Below, piece after piece: positions 26,773 through 36,343 of a DNA stretch of 64,000 bases (its first letter is position 1; every line of letters begins with the position of its first letter). The translations under genes and the position numbers were made by a program. Under the pieces are notes generated by a model. That model worked only from the letters and a program-made list of their open reading frames with translations. It was not told the DNA's origin and ran no database searches. Source of the DNA: an uncultured Roseobacter sp. (GTDB taxonomy: Bacteria; Pseudomonadota; Alphaproteobacteria; Rhodobacterales; Rhodobacteraceae); NCBI RefSeq assembly GCF_947496515.1, contig NZ_CANMDB010000002.1, positions 558,001 to 622,000 on the forward strand. The letters are read 5' to 3'.

Positions 26773-28098
26773 CTACTGCCAGGTGTAGTACCCGGCTTCG
26801 TCCATGATCGCGCGCGCCCGCTCGGCCACCCCGTTCAGCGCTTCCTGCGGGTCGAGGTCCTCGGTCAGCACCTGGCTCATGGTGGTGCCGATGTCGGCGT
26901 TGATCTTGCCCCAGGTGGGGATGATCGGGCGCCAGTCCGGGTCGGCGTACTTCAGCGCTTCGCCGAAGGTGGCAGAATAGGGGTACTTCTCGTTCAACTC
27001 CGCGTTCTCATAAGTGGAGAAGCGCGAGGGGTTGCCGCCCGCCATGGCCACAGCCAGATCGCCTTTCTTGGAGGTCAGCCACTGCATCAGCAGAAAGGCC
27101 GCTTCCTTGTTCTGGGCGTTCTTGGGGATGGCGATGCCAAAGCCACCGGTCTGGCTGCCACGACGCACGCCTTCGGGGTGTAGCGCATAGCCCACTTTGC
27201 CCGCGACGGTGGATTTGCTGGGGTCTTCAAAACCGGCAGCAAAGGCGATGCTATCCATGAACATGGCCGCGTTGCCCTGCTGGAAGGCAGCTGCCGCTTC
27301 GGCAGGGCCAAAGGTCTGGCTGCCCTCAGGGCCGCAATCAACGATGGTTTTCAGCGCATTGGCGGCAGCAACACCAGCCTCATTGTTGATAATCGGCTCC
27401 CAGCTGTCGTCAAACACACGTCCGCCGAGCGGTGCCAGATGTAGCAGGAACGCGTGGCTCGCCTGGTGACCCGAGGCAGCCCGCGAGGCCATACCGCCCA
27501 TGCCGGGCTCGACCTCGGGGATCTTGCAGGCCGCATCCAGCAACTGGTCATAGGTCTCGGGCACGCCGATGCCGTGCTTTTCAAAGATGTCCTTGCGGTA
27601 AGCCAGAACGGAGGTCTCCGAGCCGTAGGGGATGCCAAAAGCCGAACCGAGCTGACCGGGCAGATACCCCTTTTGGCCACCGGCGACGCCTATGTTCTGA
27701 ACATATCCTGCAATCAGATCCGACTGGTCATAGTTCGGATCGGCCAGCGCAGGGTTCATGAAATACTTCGCCAGGTTCTCCAACTGATCCGCATAGACGT
27801 AATCGGCCTTGGAAAAGACCACATAGGCGATCATGTCATAATCGCCCTCGTCTTTGGTCAGTTCCAGCGTCTGGCGTTCGCGCATCTTGAGATATTGCAA
27901 CTGGTCCACCTCGACCTCGATGCCCGTCTCTTCCATGAACTGGGGCAGCACCTGCATCATCGCATTGTAATGCGGGTGCGCAGGTACGTTGATCACCAAC
28001 GTCGTCCCTTCGTAAGGTTCATACGGATTGGCGAATAGCGACCCGGCCATCGTGGCCGACACCGCTGTCCCCGTCAGGATTGTTTTCAATGATAGCAT
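26773..28098 (-). CDS. Extracellular sugar-binding protein of ABC transporter (SBP family 1)
   Basis: A protein of 441 aa with a signal peptide (about residues 1-23, ending SLFA). The family-1 solute-binding pattern is visible: TLVINVPAHPHYNAMMQVLPQFMEETGIEVEVDQLQ, IPYGSETSVLAYRKDIFEKHG, and the C-terminal WLTSKKGD...GGNPSR segment. It captures a sugar in the periplasm for the permeases at 25637 and 24765. It begins 33 nt before the ATPase stop in genomic order, so they are one transcript. The ligand cannot be read from sequence. Confidence 0.92.
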   Translation of the reverse strand: MLSLKTILTGTAVSATMAGSLFANPYEPYEGTTLVINVPAHPHYNAMMQVLPQFMEETGIEVEVDQLQYLKMRERQTLELTKDEGDYDMIAYVVFSKADYVYADQLENLAKYFMNPALADPNYDQSDLIAGYVQNIGVAGGQKGYLPGQLGSAFGIPYGSETSVLAYRKDIFEKHGIGVPETYDQLLDAACKIPEVEPGMGGMASRAASGHQASHAFLLHLAPLGGRVFDDSWEPIINNEAGVAAANALKTIVDCGPEGSQTFGPAEAAAAFQQGNAAMFMDSIAFAAGFEDPSKSTVAGKVGYALHPEGVRRGSQTGGFGIAIPKNAQNKEAAFLLMQWLTSKKGDLAVAMAGGNPSRFSTYENAELNEKYPYSATFGEALKYADPDWRPIIPTWGKINADIGTTMSQVLTEDLDPQEALNGVAERARAIMDEAGYYTWQ

Positions 28099-28131
28099 TC
28101 TTCAGTCCTCCCTGATGCTACTTCTGATTTG

Positions 28132-29214
28132 TCAGAGCCGAAGCCCGGACGTTTTGTCGAAAATCATGATCTCGTCGGTGAGCACGCCAAAGGTCTGCAC
28201 CGTGCCTGAGCGTACGGGTGAAGCACTTTGCGTCTCCACGAGAATTTCCGCGTCCCCACAGTGGGTGACGAGTACCGATTGCGCCCCCAGGTATTCGGAG
28301 ACCACCACTTTCAGCTCGATGGGTGCGCCTTGCGTGGTGTCGGGTGTAAAGCTTGACGGGCGCAGGCCAACGGTGACCGCGCGGTCGGGGGCGCTCTGCA
28401 GTCGGGTGGCGATATCGGCGGGCAGGGGCAGCGCGTAGCAATCACCTCGGACCCACTGCGTGCCGCCTTCCTCCACCAGTTCACCGTCCAGAAAATTCAT
28501 TGTGGGGGCGCCGATAAAGCCTGCCACGAACGTATTGACCGGTTCTTTGAAAAGCTGTTCCGGCGTGCCCTGCTGCTGGATGAGCCCGTCGCTCATGACC
28601 ACGATGCGGTCACCCAGTGTCATGGCCTCCACCTGATCGTGGGTCACGTAGACCATATTCTTGTCGATGGTGTCGCGCATCTCGGCGAGCTCCGCGCGCA
28701 TCTTGCCGCGCAGTTTGGCATCGAGGTTGGACAGCGGCTCGTCAAAGAGGAACGTGCCCGCATCGCGCACCAGCGCGCGGCCCATGGCCACCCGCTGGCG
28801 TTGTCCGCCCGATAGCTCGGCGGGCTTGCGGTCCAGCAGATGCGCGATGTTGAGCATGCTTGCGACCCGTTCGACTTTCTCTGTGATCTCGGCTTTTGGC
28901 ACCCGCGCCAGACGCAGCGCAAAAGACATGTTCTTGGCGATGTTCATATGCGGGTAGAGCGCGTAGTCCTGAAACACCATGGCCAGGTCGCGCTCTTTGG
29001 GATCCAGTTTGCTGATCGGTTTGTCGTCAAAGAAAATCTCGCCGCTGGTCACGGTTTCCAGCCCGGCGAGCATCCGCAAGGTTGTGGATTTGCCGCAGCC
29101 GGACGGGCCGACCAAAACGGTGAATTCGCTGTCTTCCAACGTAAGGTCGAACGGCGGCAGAACTTCCACGACCCCGTAGCTTTTGGATACCTGGTCAAAC
29201 GCAATTTTTGGCAC
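28132..29214 (-). CDS. Sugar ABC transporter ATP-binding protein (MalK/UgpC type)
   Basis: A protein of 360 aa from the GTG at 29214, preceded by GGGGGGAAA; the open frame extends upstream through the promoter and operator, so later starts are excluded. Walker A is GPSGCGKST, the signature is LSGGQRQR, Walker B is FLFDEP and the switch His is in YVTHDQ. The C-terminal third has the TOBE regulatory fold (GAPTMNFLDGEL, VTVGLRPSSF). It powers the adjacent permeases and is the first gene of the operon after the LacI operator. Confidence 0.95.
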   Translation of the reverse strand: MPKIAFDQVSKSYGVVEVLPPFDLTLEDSEFTVLVGPSGCGKSTTLRMLAGLETVTSGEIFFDDKPISKLDPKERDLAMVFQDYALYPHMNIAKNMSFALRLARVPKAEITEKVERVASMLNIAHLLDRKPAELSGGQRQRVAMGRALVRDAGTFLFDEPLSNLDAKLRGKMRAELAEMRDTIDKNMVYVTHDQVEAMTLGDRIVVMSDGLIQQQGTPEQLFKEPVNTFVAGFIGAPTMNFLDGELVEEGGTQWVRGDCYALPLPADIATRLQSAPDRAVTVGLRPSSFTPDTTQGAPIELKVVVSEYLGAQSVLVTHCGDAEILVETQSASPVRSGTVQTFGVLTDEIMIFDKTSGLRL

Positions 29215-29317
29215 GTATTTCCCCCCGGGCGTGTTTGTGGCTGCTTCGTCAGCGCGGCACCGCCTGCCGTAAGACTGCCCAATGCGCGGCGAAATCCGAA
29301 GGAAAAAAACCGAAATG

Positions 29318-29335
29318 AACGTTAGCGTTAACGTT
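29318..29335. promoter_or_regulatory. Perfect 18-bp palindromic operator (LacI-type) between LacI gene and sugar operon
   Basis: AACGTTA-GCGT-TAACGTT is a perfect inverted repeat of 7-bp arms. It lies in the 174-bp divergent region between the ATPase gene (start 29214) and the LacI-family gene (start 29389), where the regulator would be expected to bind and control both directions. Confidence 0.7.
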
Positions 29336-29388
29336 TCAATCGTGTAAAGTAATGATACTACGATAAAATTCAGATCCGTGGACGATGT

Positions 29389-30423
29389 ATGGGACGTCGA
29401 AAACACCCCGCCAAGATCGAGGATGTTGCCCGGCGCGCCGGTGTCAGCATCATGAGCGTGTCGCGAGCGCTGCGCGGTGTCGAAGGTGTGTCGGAGGCCA
29501 AACGGGCGGAAATTCTGCGTATCGCGCGCCAGCTAAAGTACGTGCCCAACAGCAACGCGCGGTCGCTTGCGGTGGCCAACTCCAATCTGATCGGCATCTC
29601 CCTGCCGACCTTCGCCGGGGAGGTCTTTGCCGATATTCTCAATGGGATGCGGCGGACCTTCGCGACGGCAGGATACGCAAGCGTTATCGACACAACGGAG
29701 TATGACCCCGAGGCCGAGCTGGCATGGGTGCGGCGTTTGCTGTCCTGGCAGCCGGCAGGGATCATCCTGACCGGGCTGGATCATAGCTCGGAGACGGTCG
29801 AGCTGCTGAAGGCATCGCCCATCCCGGTTCTGGAAATCTGGGACTACACGTCCGAACCGATTGATATCTGTGTTGGCATCGATCACTACCGGGCCGGACA
29901 ACTCATTGGTGAGCATGCGCTCTCGTTGGGCTATCGTCGTCCGGGTTTTGTCAGTACGCCGCGTGGGTTTGACACCCGCGCGGATTCGCGGCTGGCTGGC
30001 CTGAGAGATGTCTTCGCGCGCGCGCGCAGTGCCTCCGTACTCTCGGCGCGACCGCAGTGCGACAGCTCTTTTGCCACGGGCTATCAAGGGACGGAAGAAC
30101 TGCTGGATACAGGTCCCCCGGATATCATCTGCTATCTGAACGATCATATGGCATTTGGCGGCTTGATGTGCTGTCAGGCGCGGGGGCTGTCGGTACCGAG
30201 TGATATCGGTCTGGTAGGGTTCAACGAACTTGATCTCGCGAGTGTGCTGCCCAAAAAACTGACCACCGTGCGCACCCTGCGACGGCTGATGGGCATTACG
30301 GGCGCCAGTGATCTTTTGGCCCGGATCAATGGGGTGGCCCGGGTGCCCGCAAAGTCGCTGCCTCTGGAGTTGATCGTTGGCGAGACGACACGTCGCCAAC
30401 CCGGTGCCGGCGGTGAGGTCTGA
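29389..30423 (+). CDS. LacI-family transcriptional repressor of the sugar ABC operon
   Basis: A protein of 344 aa. The N-terminal helix-turn-helix is IEDVARRAGVSIMSVSRALRG, followed by the hinge helix YVPNSNARSLA. The rest is a periplasmic-binding-protein-like effector domain (NLIGISLPTFAGEVFADIL, DYTSEPIDICVGIDHYRAG, YLNDHMAFGGLMCCQARG). It resembles the GntR/gluconate-operon-type LacI group. It is divergent from the sugar ABC operon with a perfect palindrome between them, so it most likely represses that operon until its sugar binds. Confidence 0.93.
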   Translation: MGRRKHPAKIEDVARRAGVSIMSVSRALRGVEGVSEAKRAEILRIARQLKYVPNSNARSLAVANSNLIGISLPTFAGEVFADILNGMRRTFATAGYASVIDTTEYDPEAELAWVRRLLSWQPAGIILTGLDHSSETVELLKASPIPVLEIWDYTSEPIDICVGIDHYRAGQLIGEHALSLGYRRPGFVSTPRGFDTRADSRLAGLRDVFARARSASVLSARPQCDSSFATGYQGTEELLDTGPPDIICYLNDHMAFGGLMCCQARGLSVPSDIGLVGFNELDLASVLPKKLTTVRTLRRLMGITGASDLLARINGVARVPAKSLPLELIVGETTRRQPGAGGEV

Positions 30424-30994
30424 CGCACATCCCGAGACGACATCACTGGTCCATAAAGGCATTTTGTGATAGACGCCCGCCGCTGCGGAGCAGATGGGCT
30501 GCAGTCTTCAAACGCTGTCAGGACTTCGCGGCGAAATTGTAATGGAGATAACTAAGCCAGCGGGTCGAGGCACTTTTTCTAGCGAGGTTTTTCACAGGTT
30601 CAGGGAATGCGATCGGCGGCGCCGTACCGCTCAATTCCTGCAGCCCGTCTCGTCTTGAACTCTCCAAGTGGCCAGTATCTGGAGCGTCGTCAATTGAGCT
30701 GAGTGCCAATGGATGAACAAGGCGGGCAGTCCGCCCCGCTTTACCTCCGTCAGTGATCAGATGCGGACTGATCGCCACGGTTCACGTCGCCATTACTTCT
30801 CAGCGAGAGCGACGGCGACGCTCGTATCTGACCGGACCTAGTGGCAAGCGACAAATATCAGTTTCCGGCTCGCATTTGCCCGTCTGGACGTCTGTCGCCG
30901 CCACCTATCCGTCCCCGGTGTCAGTCGGAAAGCTGGACCATGTCTGGGGCGGGGTCTTTGGGCATGCGGAGTTGTTTTGCCCGCGGAACGATCG
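30424..30994. other. 571-bp intergenic region, no gene supported
   Basis: Several short frames (for example the minus-strand one at 30518-30778) cross this region. None has a good ribosome site, a domain or balanced protein composition. It separates the LacI gene and the chemoreceptor, which converge. It could hold remnants of a lost gene. Confidence 0.45.
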
Positions 30995-33943
30995 TTAAAA
31001 CTCGTCCCAGCCATCCAGATCCTCGGCGAGGTTACCAGACGCAGGCGTTGGCACAGGCACGCTCTTTTTGGCCTCAGCGTGTTGGACTGCGTTTTCCTGC
31101 GTGCTGGGCGCCTGCGCGCCTGCATTGCTGTCAGAACTCGTTTTGAACCGGCTGGTCGACTGCTTCAAACCCGCTGCTTCGGTCGACAGCAGGCTGCTGG
31201 CTGCGGTGACCTCCTCGAAGGATGCGGCCTGTTTCTGGGTATTGCTGTCGATCTGCGATACGGCGCTGTTGATTTCGCTGATGCCATGGACCTGTTCGTC
31301 GATTGCGACCGAGATCTGACCAATCCGATCGGAGACGCTGACAACGCTGTCCGCGATTTTTGCCAGAGATTCTTTGGCGTCCGTTACCTTCGACACACCC
31401 TCGGAAACGGCGGTGTCGCTACGCGCGATCACCTCGTCAATCTCGGTTGCTGCCTCGCCCGCGCGCTGTGCCAATTGTCGTACTTCGGATGCCACGACCG
31501 AGAAGCCACGACCCGCCTCACCAGCACGGGCCGCCTCCACGCCTGCGTTGAGCGCGAGCAGGTTGATCTGGAAGGCGATGTCATTGATCACCGTGACCAC
31601 TTTGCCAATCTCTGCGGACGCATCTGCGATCTTGGTCATGGCTTCTGCCGCGTCGGCTGCGACCGTGCCGCTCGATTCCGCAGTGTCGCGGGCAATGCCG
31701 GCATTGGTATTGGCTTCCGATACGTTCTGACTGACCTGTTTAATGCTGGCCGTCAGCTCTTCCAAAGCGGCTGATGTCTCTTCCAGTGATGCCGCATTTT
31801 GCTCAGCCTGCTTTGAAAGAGCATCCGACGTCTCCAGAAGCTCCGAAGAAGAGCCTGCCAGATTGGCGCCACTGCCGGAGATATCCGTGATCAGGTCGCG
31901 CAGCCCGTCAATCATACCATTGGTATCGTTCTGCAGACTGGCGAACGCCCCACTGAACTGACCGACCATCATCTCCGTCAGGTCCCCACGTGCAACACGA
32001 GACAGCACGCGCGCTGTTTCCGACAGCCCTTCATCCACCTTTTGCACCAGAGCATTCACGCCGTCAGCCAGACCTTCGAGCGCCTGATCGTCGAAGGAGA
32101 CCTCAATGCGTTTGGTAAAATCACCGTCAGAAGCGGCAGAAACAACCGACCCGATTGACGCGCTGAGATCATCAATCATCTTTTGTTTCTGGGCTTCGGC
32201 CTGACGGCTGAGTTCTTGCTCTTTCTCCTCTTCGCGTTTCTTCTGTTCGGCTGCAGCGACTTGACGCTCTTTTTCTGCGGCGCGTTCTTCTTCGAGAGCC
32301 GCTGCCTCGCGGCGTTTTTCCTCTTCGCGCATCTGGATGGTCTGGAGCGCATTTTCCCGGAAGACATGAAGGGCTTTGCCCAGCCGCCCGAGCTCGCCAT
32401 TGTTCTGCGGTACACCGTCTATTTCGGACAGATCGCCCCCGGCCAAACGCTCTGTGATCACCGTGACGCGGTTCAGTGGGCGCGTAACGAACAGCCAGAC
32501 AAGAACCGGTGCCACCAGGACCAGTGCCAGCCCGATCATACCGATCTGAGTGATTTGCGCGCCAGCGGCTTGAACATCCATGCCCAGAATGTCTGCCGCT
32601 TCTTGAATGGACCCAACGGCACCGGATGAAAAGGCGGCGGTCTCCTGTGCGATGGCACCAACGGACTGCGATGCATCAGCCGCCGCTTGTGCCGCCGCCA
32701 GCTGAGCTGCAAACACCGCGCTGCGGTTGGTGGCTATGCCCGTTTGGGGGTCTGCCAGTGCAAGCAGTTGTTCTACGTCGGCGATCGTTGCGGGGTCCGC
32801 AACATCGGCCATGAGAGACCTGACGATCGTGGCGCTTTCGCTCAACTCCCCTTGTGCGAGCCCCAGCTCGGTTGGCGTGCGGGCCAGTGCCGTCTTGAGG
32901 GCCAGGGAGAAGAAGGCCTTGGTGGATGCGTCGAGCGCTGCCATATCCTGCATGGCAGCCACTTCGGTTTCCATAAGGCTGCTCAGCGCGGTTTGGCTTG
33001 TCTCCTTGGCCTCTTCGCTGCGGATCACCAAGTCGAAGTAAACGTTGTCCACGGCTGGTGTGAGGACGCCGTCGACGGTCAGGCGCAGCTCCAGAATTTC
33101 GCTTTGGGCTGGCGGTGCGCCAACGCCGGCAAAAGCGCGGCGATATGTTTCCAGTGCATCAGAAACCATGGCAGTGACATCGGCCAAGCCGTCCATACCG
33201 CTTGCGACATCAAGCAGGCCGGTCAGCCGGTCAACGGAGGATTGCCCAAGATCAGTCGTGATAGAGCGTGCGGCAGAACCGCCACCTTGCTGAAGCGTCA
33301 GCGCCAGTCCGGTCAGCAAGTTGACCTCAGCCTGGATGCCCAGCACGGTCTGAAATTGGGCGAAGTCGCGTTCCACGAGATTTGTAAGCGTCTCGTCGAG
33401 CGAAGAGGTGGCTGCTTCCCCGCTGAGGGTCATGTCAAAAAGTGCCGTGTCGGTTGCTTCTTCGAGCCTACCGCTGACCGCGTTGGCTGTTCCGAAGGCA
33501 GCCTCCAACGTCAACATCGCATCCGCTCGGGCCTGCTGCTCGTCTACACGGGCTGCCAAGAGTGCGAGAAGTGCTGCCTCGGCATCATCGAGAAGAGCGG
33601 TGGCGTTGTCACGTTGATCGGCCGGAAGGGCATCCAAGGTGCCTTGGAAGGCCGCAACCACCTCGGCGTTGTCTTTCTGCAGTGTTTGGAGTTCTTCGCG
33701 GTTCTTCGCGATGAGGATATTGGTCAAAAGGGCGCGGGTTTCATCGGTTGCAATCGCGATGTCCGCGCTGGCGCGCAGTTGTGGCAACCTCTCATCCGAC
33801 ATGCTTTGCATTTGATGCTCAATCGACTGGAAAACCGTCCAGCTGAGGTAGACTGCAGCGCCGATCATGATGCCCATGGCACCAACGATCAGCGCGAGCC
33901 GTGTCATGATCGAATGCATCACTTTTGACACAAGGTTTTTCAT
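30995..33943 (-). CDS. Methyl-accepting chemotaxis protein (large periplasmic sensor, CheR/CheB tether)
   Basis: A protein of 982 aa. A first membrane helix lies at about residues 15-35. A long helical periplasmic region (to about 460) is followed by a second membrane helix (GMIGLALVLVAPVLVWLFV), a HAMP domain (RPLNRVTVITERLAGGD), and a Lys/Glu-rich coiled coil. A second HAMP-like unit (FTKRIEVSFDD, RGDLTEMM) precedes the methylation and signalling helices, with EAARAGEAGRGFSVVASEVRQLAQRAGEAA. The protein ends GWDEF, a W-x-x-F pentapeptide that usually tethers CheR or CheB. The binding protein at 34022 may feed it a ligand; this is inference. Confidence 0.93.
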   Translation of the reverse strand: MKNLVSKVMHSIMTRLALIVGAMGIMIGAAVYLSWTVFQSIEHQMQSMSDERLPQLRASADIAIATDETRALLTNILIAKNREELQTLQKDNAEVVAAFQGTLDALPADQRDNATALLDDAEAALLALLAARVDEQQARADAMLTLEAAFGTANAVSGRLEEATDTALFDMTLSGEAATSSLDETLTNLVERDFAQFQTVLGIQAEVNLLTGLALTLQQGGGSAARSITTDLGQSSVDRLTGLLDVASGMDGLADVTAMVSDALETYRRAFAGVGAPPAQSEILELRLTVDGVLTPAVDNVYFDLVIRSEEAKETSQTALSSLMETEVAAMQDMAALDASTKAFFSLALKTALARTPTELGLAQGELSESATIVRSLMADVADPATIADVEQLLALADPQTGIATNRSAVFAAQLAAAQAAADASQSVGAIAQETAAFSSGAVGSIQEAADILGMDVQAAGAQITQIGMIGLALVLVAPVLVWLFVTRPLNRVTVITERLAGGDLSEIDGVPQNNGELGRLGKALHVFRENALQTIQMREEEKRREAAALEEERAAEKERQVAAAEQKKREEEKEQELSRQAEAQKQKMIDDLSASIGSVVSAASDGDFTKRIEVSFDDQALEGLADGVNALVQKVDEGLSETARVLSRVARGDLTEMMVGQFSGAFASLQNDTNGMIDGLRDLITDISGSGANLAGSSSELLETSDALSKQAEQNAASLEETSAALEELTASIKQVSQNVSEANTNAGIARDTAESSGTVAADAAEAMTKIADASAEIGKVVTVINDIAFQINLLALNAGVEAARAGEAGRGFSVVASEVRQLAQRAGEAATEIDEVIARSDTAVSEGVSKVTDAKESLAKIADSVVSVSDRIGQISVAIDEQVHGISEINSAVSQIDSNTQKQAASFEEVTAASSLLSTEAAGLKQSTSRFKTSSDSNAGAQAPSTQENAVQHAEAKKSVPVPTPASGNLAEDLDGWDEF

Positions 33944-34021
33944 CGGGACGGTCCTTAAACTCTGGCTCTTGGGGGGCGCTGGTGTGGCGGCACGTGGATC
34001 CGTGCCGCCAAAGTTCGTGGA

Positions 34022-35176
34022 TCAGCTGGAAGGGCCTACAGGCTCAAAGCTGCCGTCGGCGCCGATTCGGGTCAGAAACACCGCGTCCGATCCCTGATTG
34101 TCGCCCGGGCCATAGCTGAGCGTGACGCCGCCAAAGTCGACTGTGCCAAGTTGAGACAGCGCCGCAAGATATCCAGCGCGGGTCAGGTCCTGACCGCTGA
34201 CGCGCAGTGCCTCGATTGCAAGGCGACCCGTCAGATACCCTTCGAGCGATACGAAACCCGGCTCTGCCGCGGCATCTACCGCTGCCAGTGCCGCCTGATA
34301 TTCCGCGACCACTGGGATCGAGCTATCCCAGGGCTGTGGTACGACCTGGCTGATGATGACACCTTCGCCGTCCGGTCCAAGTTCCTCTGCAAGTGCCTTG
34401 GATCCCACAAAGGAAATGGTGACAAAGGTCGGGTCCATTTTCAGCTTGCGCGACAGTTTGACGAATTCTGCCAATGGCTTATAGGCTCCAACCATGACGA
34501 TGGCTTCGGGCTCGGACTTGCGGATTTCCAGAAGCGCCGACTTCACGGCGACGGTATTGCGGGTGTATGTCCCCTGGGCGGAAAGCGTCATGCCGCGCGC
34601 TTCCAGCGCTTTTGTGACACCGGCCAGACCGACACGACCGAAGCCATCGTCCTGATACAGAATGGCAATGTTGGTCAGCCCGAGATCATCCACCAGATGA
34701 TCGATCCACGCTGCTGTCTCGGCATCGTAGGTCGCGCGCATGTTGATCACGTTGGTCAAGGCCGGATCCCGGAGGAAACCGGCGCCGGTGAAGGGGCCGA
34801 TCATGGGCATATTCGCTTCGGTTGCGAGGGGTTGCGTCGCTTTGGTTGTCGGGGTGCCAACTGGCCCGATCAGCGCCAGATAGTCGTTGCTGGCGATCAC
34901 GGCGTTCACCTCTTCGATAGACCGGCTCGGTTCATAGCCATCATCCATGTTTTCGAGTTGCAGCTGACGTCCGTGAACGCCTCCGGCGCGATTAACCTCC
35001 TCAAAAGCTGCCTGAATTCCCTGCCGCATTCCTTGCCCAAGGGCTTCCGCAGGCCCTTCAAGCGCAGCCACCTGCGCAAAGCGTACGGTAGAGTCGTCGA
35101 TACCTTCCTCCGCAGAAAGGGGGAATGCGAGAAAGCAACCGGCTGCAATGGTTGCGACATGAGAGAATTTGATCAT
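34022..35176 (-). CDS. Branched-chain-amino-acid-type (Leu/Ile/Val) periplasmic binding protein
   Basis: A protein of 384 aa with a signal peptide ending LSAEE. The type-I periplasmic-binding fold is clear: AALEGPAEALGQGMRQGIQAAFEEVNRAGGVHGRQLQL, LIGPVGTPTTKATQPLA and NIAILYQDDGFGRVGLAGV. AGGACC precedes the ATG. No LIV permease or ATPase genes adjoin it, unlike a usual import operon. It lies about 80 bp before the chemoreceptor on the same strand, which suggests it may serve as a sensor component for chemotaxis rather than transport. Confidence 0.85.
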   Translation of the reverse strand: MIKFSHVATIAAGCFLAFPLSAEEGIDDSTVRFAQVAALEGPAEALGQGMRQGIQAAFEEVNRAGGVHGRQLQLENMDDGYEPSRSIEEVNAVIASNDYLALIGPVGTPTTKATQPLATEANMPMIGPFTGAGFLRDPALTNVINMRATYDAETAAWIDHLVDDLGLTNIAILYQDDGFGRVGLAGVTKALEARGMTLSAQGTYTRNTVAVKSALLEIRKSEPEAIVMVGAYKPLAEFVKLSRKLKMDPTFVTISFVGSKALAEELGPDGEGVIISQVVPQPWDSSIPVVAEYQAALAAVDAAAEPGFVSLEGYLTGRLAIEALRVSGQDLTRAGYLAALSQLGTVDFGGVTLSYGPGDNQGSDAVFLTRIGADGSFEPVGPSS

Positions 35177-35579
35177 TATCAGGTCCTTGGTTCACCTACA
35201 TCGGGGCGGACGGTGGACCCAAAGACTTACCTTTTGATTAAGGTGCCCGGCGAGATTTAGAGTCAGTTCGAGTGATTTGTCCTCTCGCGCGCCTTCCGGT
35301 CTTTCAGGTCTGCGGGAAACGATGGCTCTCAAGAGCCCGCTACGGTGCGTCCCCGGGTGAAGCCGGTCAGAGGCGACACTCAAGACCTACAGCCCATGTC
35401 GTGAATGTCGTGACGTCGCCTATGGCCTGATACCTACCAGATCAATCGAGCCTGTTACCGGCCCATTGCGCAGTCAGGTCAAGGGCGAATTACCCGAGCG
35501 GAAATACGCCACTGATCAATGGCTTGAACAGCGCTTTTGACAGTGCCAAATCAACACAGGTCAAAATGGTGGATCGCCT
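35177..35579. other. 403-bp intergenic region, nothing recognised
   Basis: No frame here has convincing coding character. It separates the minus-strand binding-protein gene from the plus-strand gene at 35580, so promoters for both are expected in it. Confidence 0.4.
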
Positions 35580-35975
35580 GTGAAGTGGTTGATTTGGGCG
35601 GTACTGTCGGTCGCCGCCATCCTCTTTCTTGCATTTCCGTTGGCGTGGGTAGCTCCCGTGGCCTATTTGAAGGTGGAAGCATTCTTTGGTTTCGGGCCCG
35701 TTTCGATGCCCTGGGCAATCTCCCTCGCCCATGACCGATTGGCGGCCGGTGCCTATGACGACTGCGCCGCACCTTTTCTCTTTGCTTGGTATGGTAGTTT
35801 TGGCGGCGGACCTTACGTGCCTGACCATTTGAAGCTGCCCCCAAGAAGTGAATTTGAAGAGATCATCCTCATCCATTCCGGGATCGTCACAGAGAGTACA
35901 AAAGTCGTTCTCTCCGAAATGGCGCAGTTCAATGAAAACATGATCCATCAGTGTTTCGGACCTGAACAGCGTTGA
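35580..35975 (+). CDS. Small membrane-anchored or secreted protein of unknown function
   Basis: A protein of 131 aa, starting at GTG 35580. The N-terminus is a strong hydrophobic helix (KWLIWAVLSVAAILFLAFPLAW) that could be a signal anchor. The rest is soluble with two Cys (YDDCAAP and HQCFG at the end) and aromatic-rich GGGPYVPDHL. No family is recognised. A minus-strand frame of similar length overlaps it, but its composition is less protein-like. It stands alone between the chemoreceptor block and the glycan locus. Confidence 0.5.
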   Translation: MKWLIWAVLSVAAILFLAFPLAWVAPVAYLKVEAFFGFGPVSMPWAISLAHDRLAAGAYDDCAAPFLFAWYGSFGGGPYVPDHLKLPPRSEFEEIILIHSGIVTESTKVVLSEMAQFNENMIHQCFGPEQR

Positions 35976-36343
35976 TCCTTAGTCCTGCTCCGAAAACCAG
36001 GGCACGAAAGGGATCGGAGCGATTTTTCGGCCTCCGCAACGCCAACCTATGCCGCGATATCTTCGGTCTCCATCCTGGAAGGCCGTGCCAATGGTAGAGC
36101 TTTTGGTGACGTTTCTGCTTTGCATAGCCAATAGCACGTCCGTTCGACCGTAAAATCTGCGCGCATTCAGCTCTGTTGCCAGCAGCCTGCGCCCGTGGGT
36201 TGCATCAATGTGTACTTGATGCCAGAACCAGACGGCAGAAGCCTGCAGGCTTGACCTTATATACAGCGAGGAAAGGTGCTCGGTGTGACGGACCACATCA
36301 CCCTCTGCTGCTATATGGATGTGAACCGTCAGGGAGCTGGTTG
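35976..36343. other. 368-bp region upstream of the glycan operon, no gene supported
   Basis: This region leads into the WbqC gene and probably contains the promoter of the glycan operon. A minus-strand frame at 35979-36296 spans most of it but shows no domain and has no ribosome site worth noting. Confidence 0.4.

Noticed and set aside
30518-30778. Possible 86-aa minus-strand protein
   Set aside because: No domain, no ribosome site and uneven composition; kept only as part of an unexplained intergenic region.
35490-35948. Minus-strand frame opposite the small membrane protein
   Set aside because: It is rich in Arg, Lys and Cys with no helix or motif; the plus-strand frame has a clear hydrophobic N-terminus.
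35979-36296. Possible 105-aa minus-strand protein upstream of WbqC
   Set aside because: No recognisable motif and no ribosome site; more likely spurious in the promoter region.
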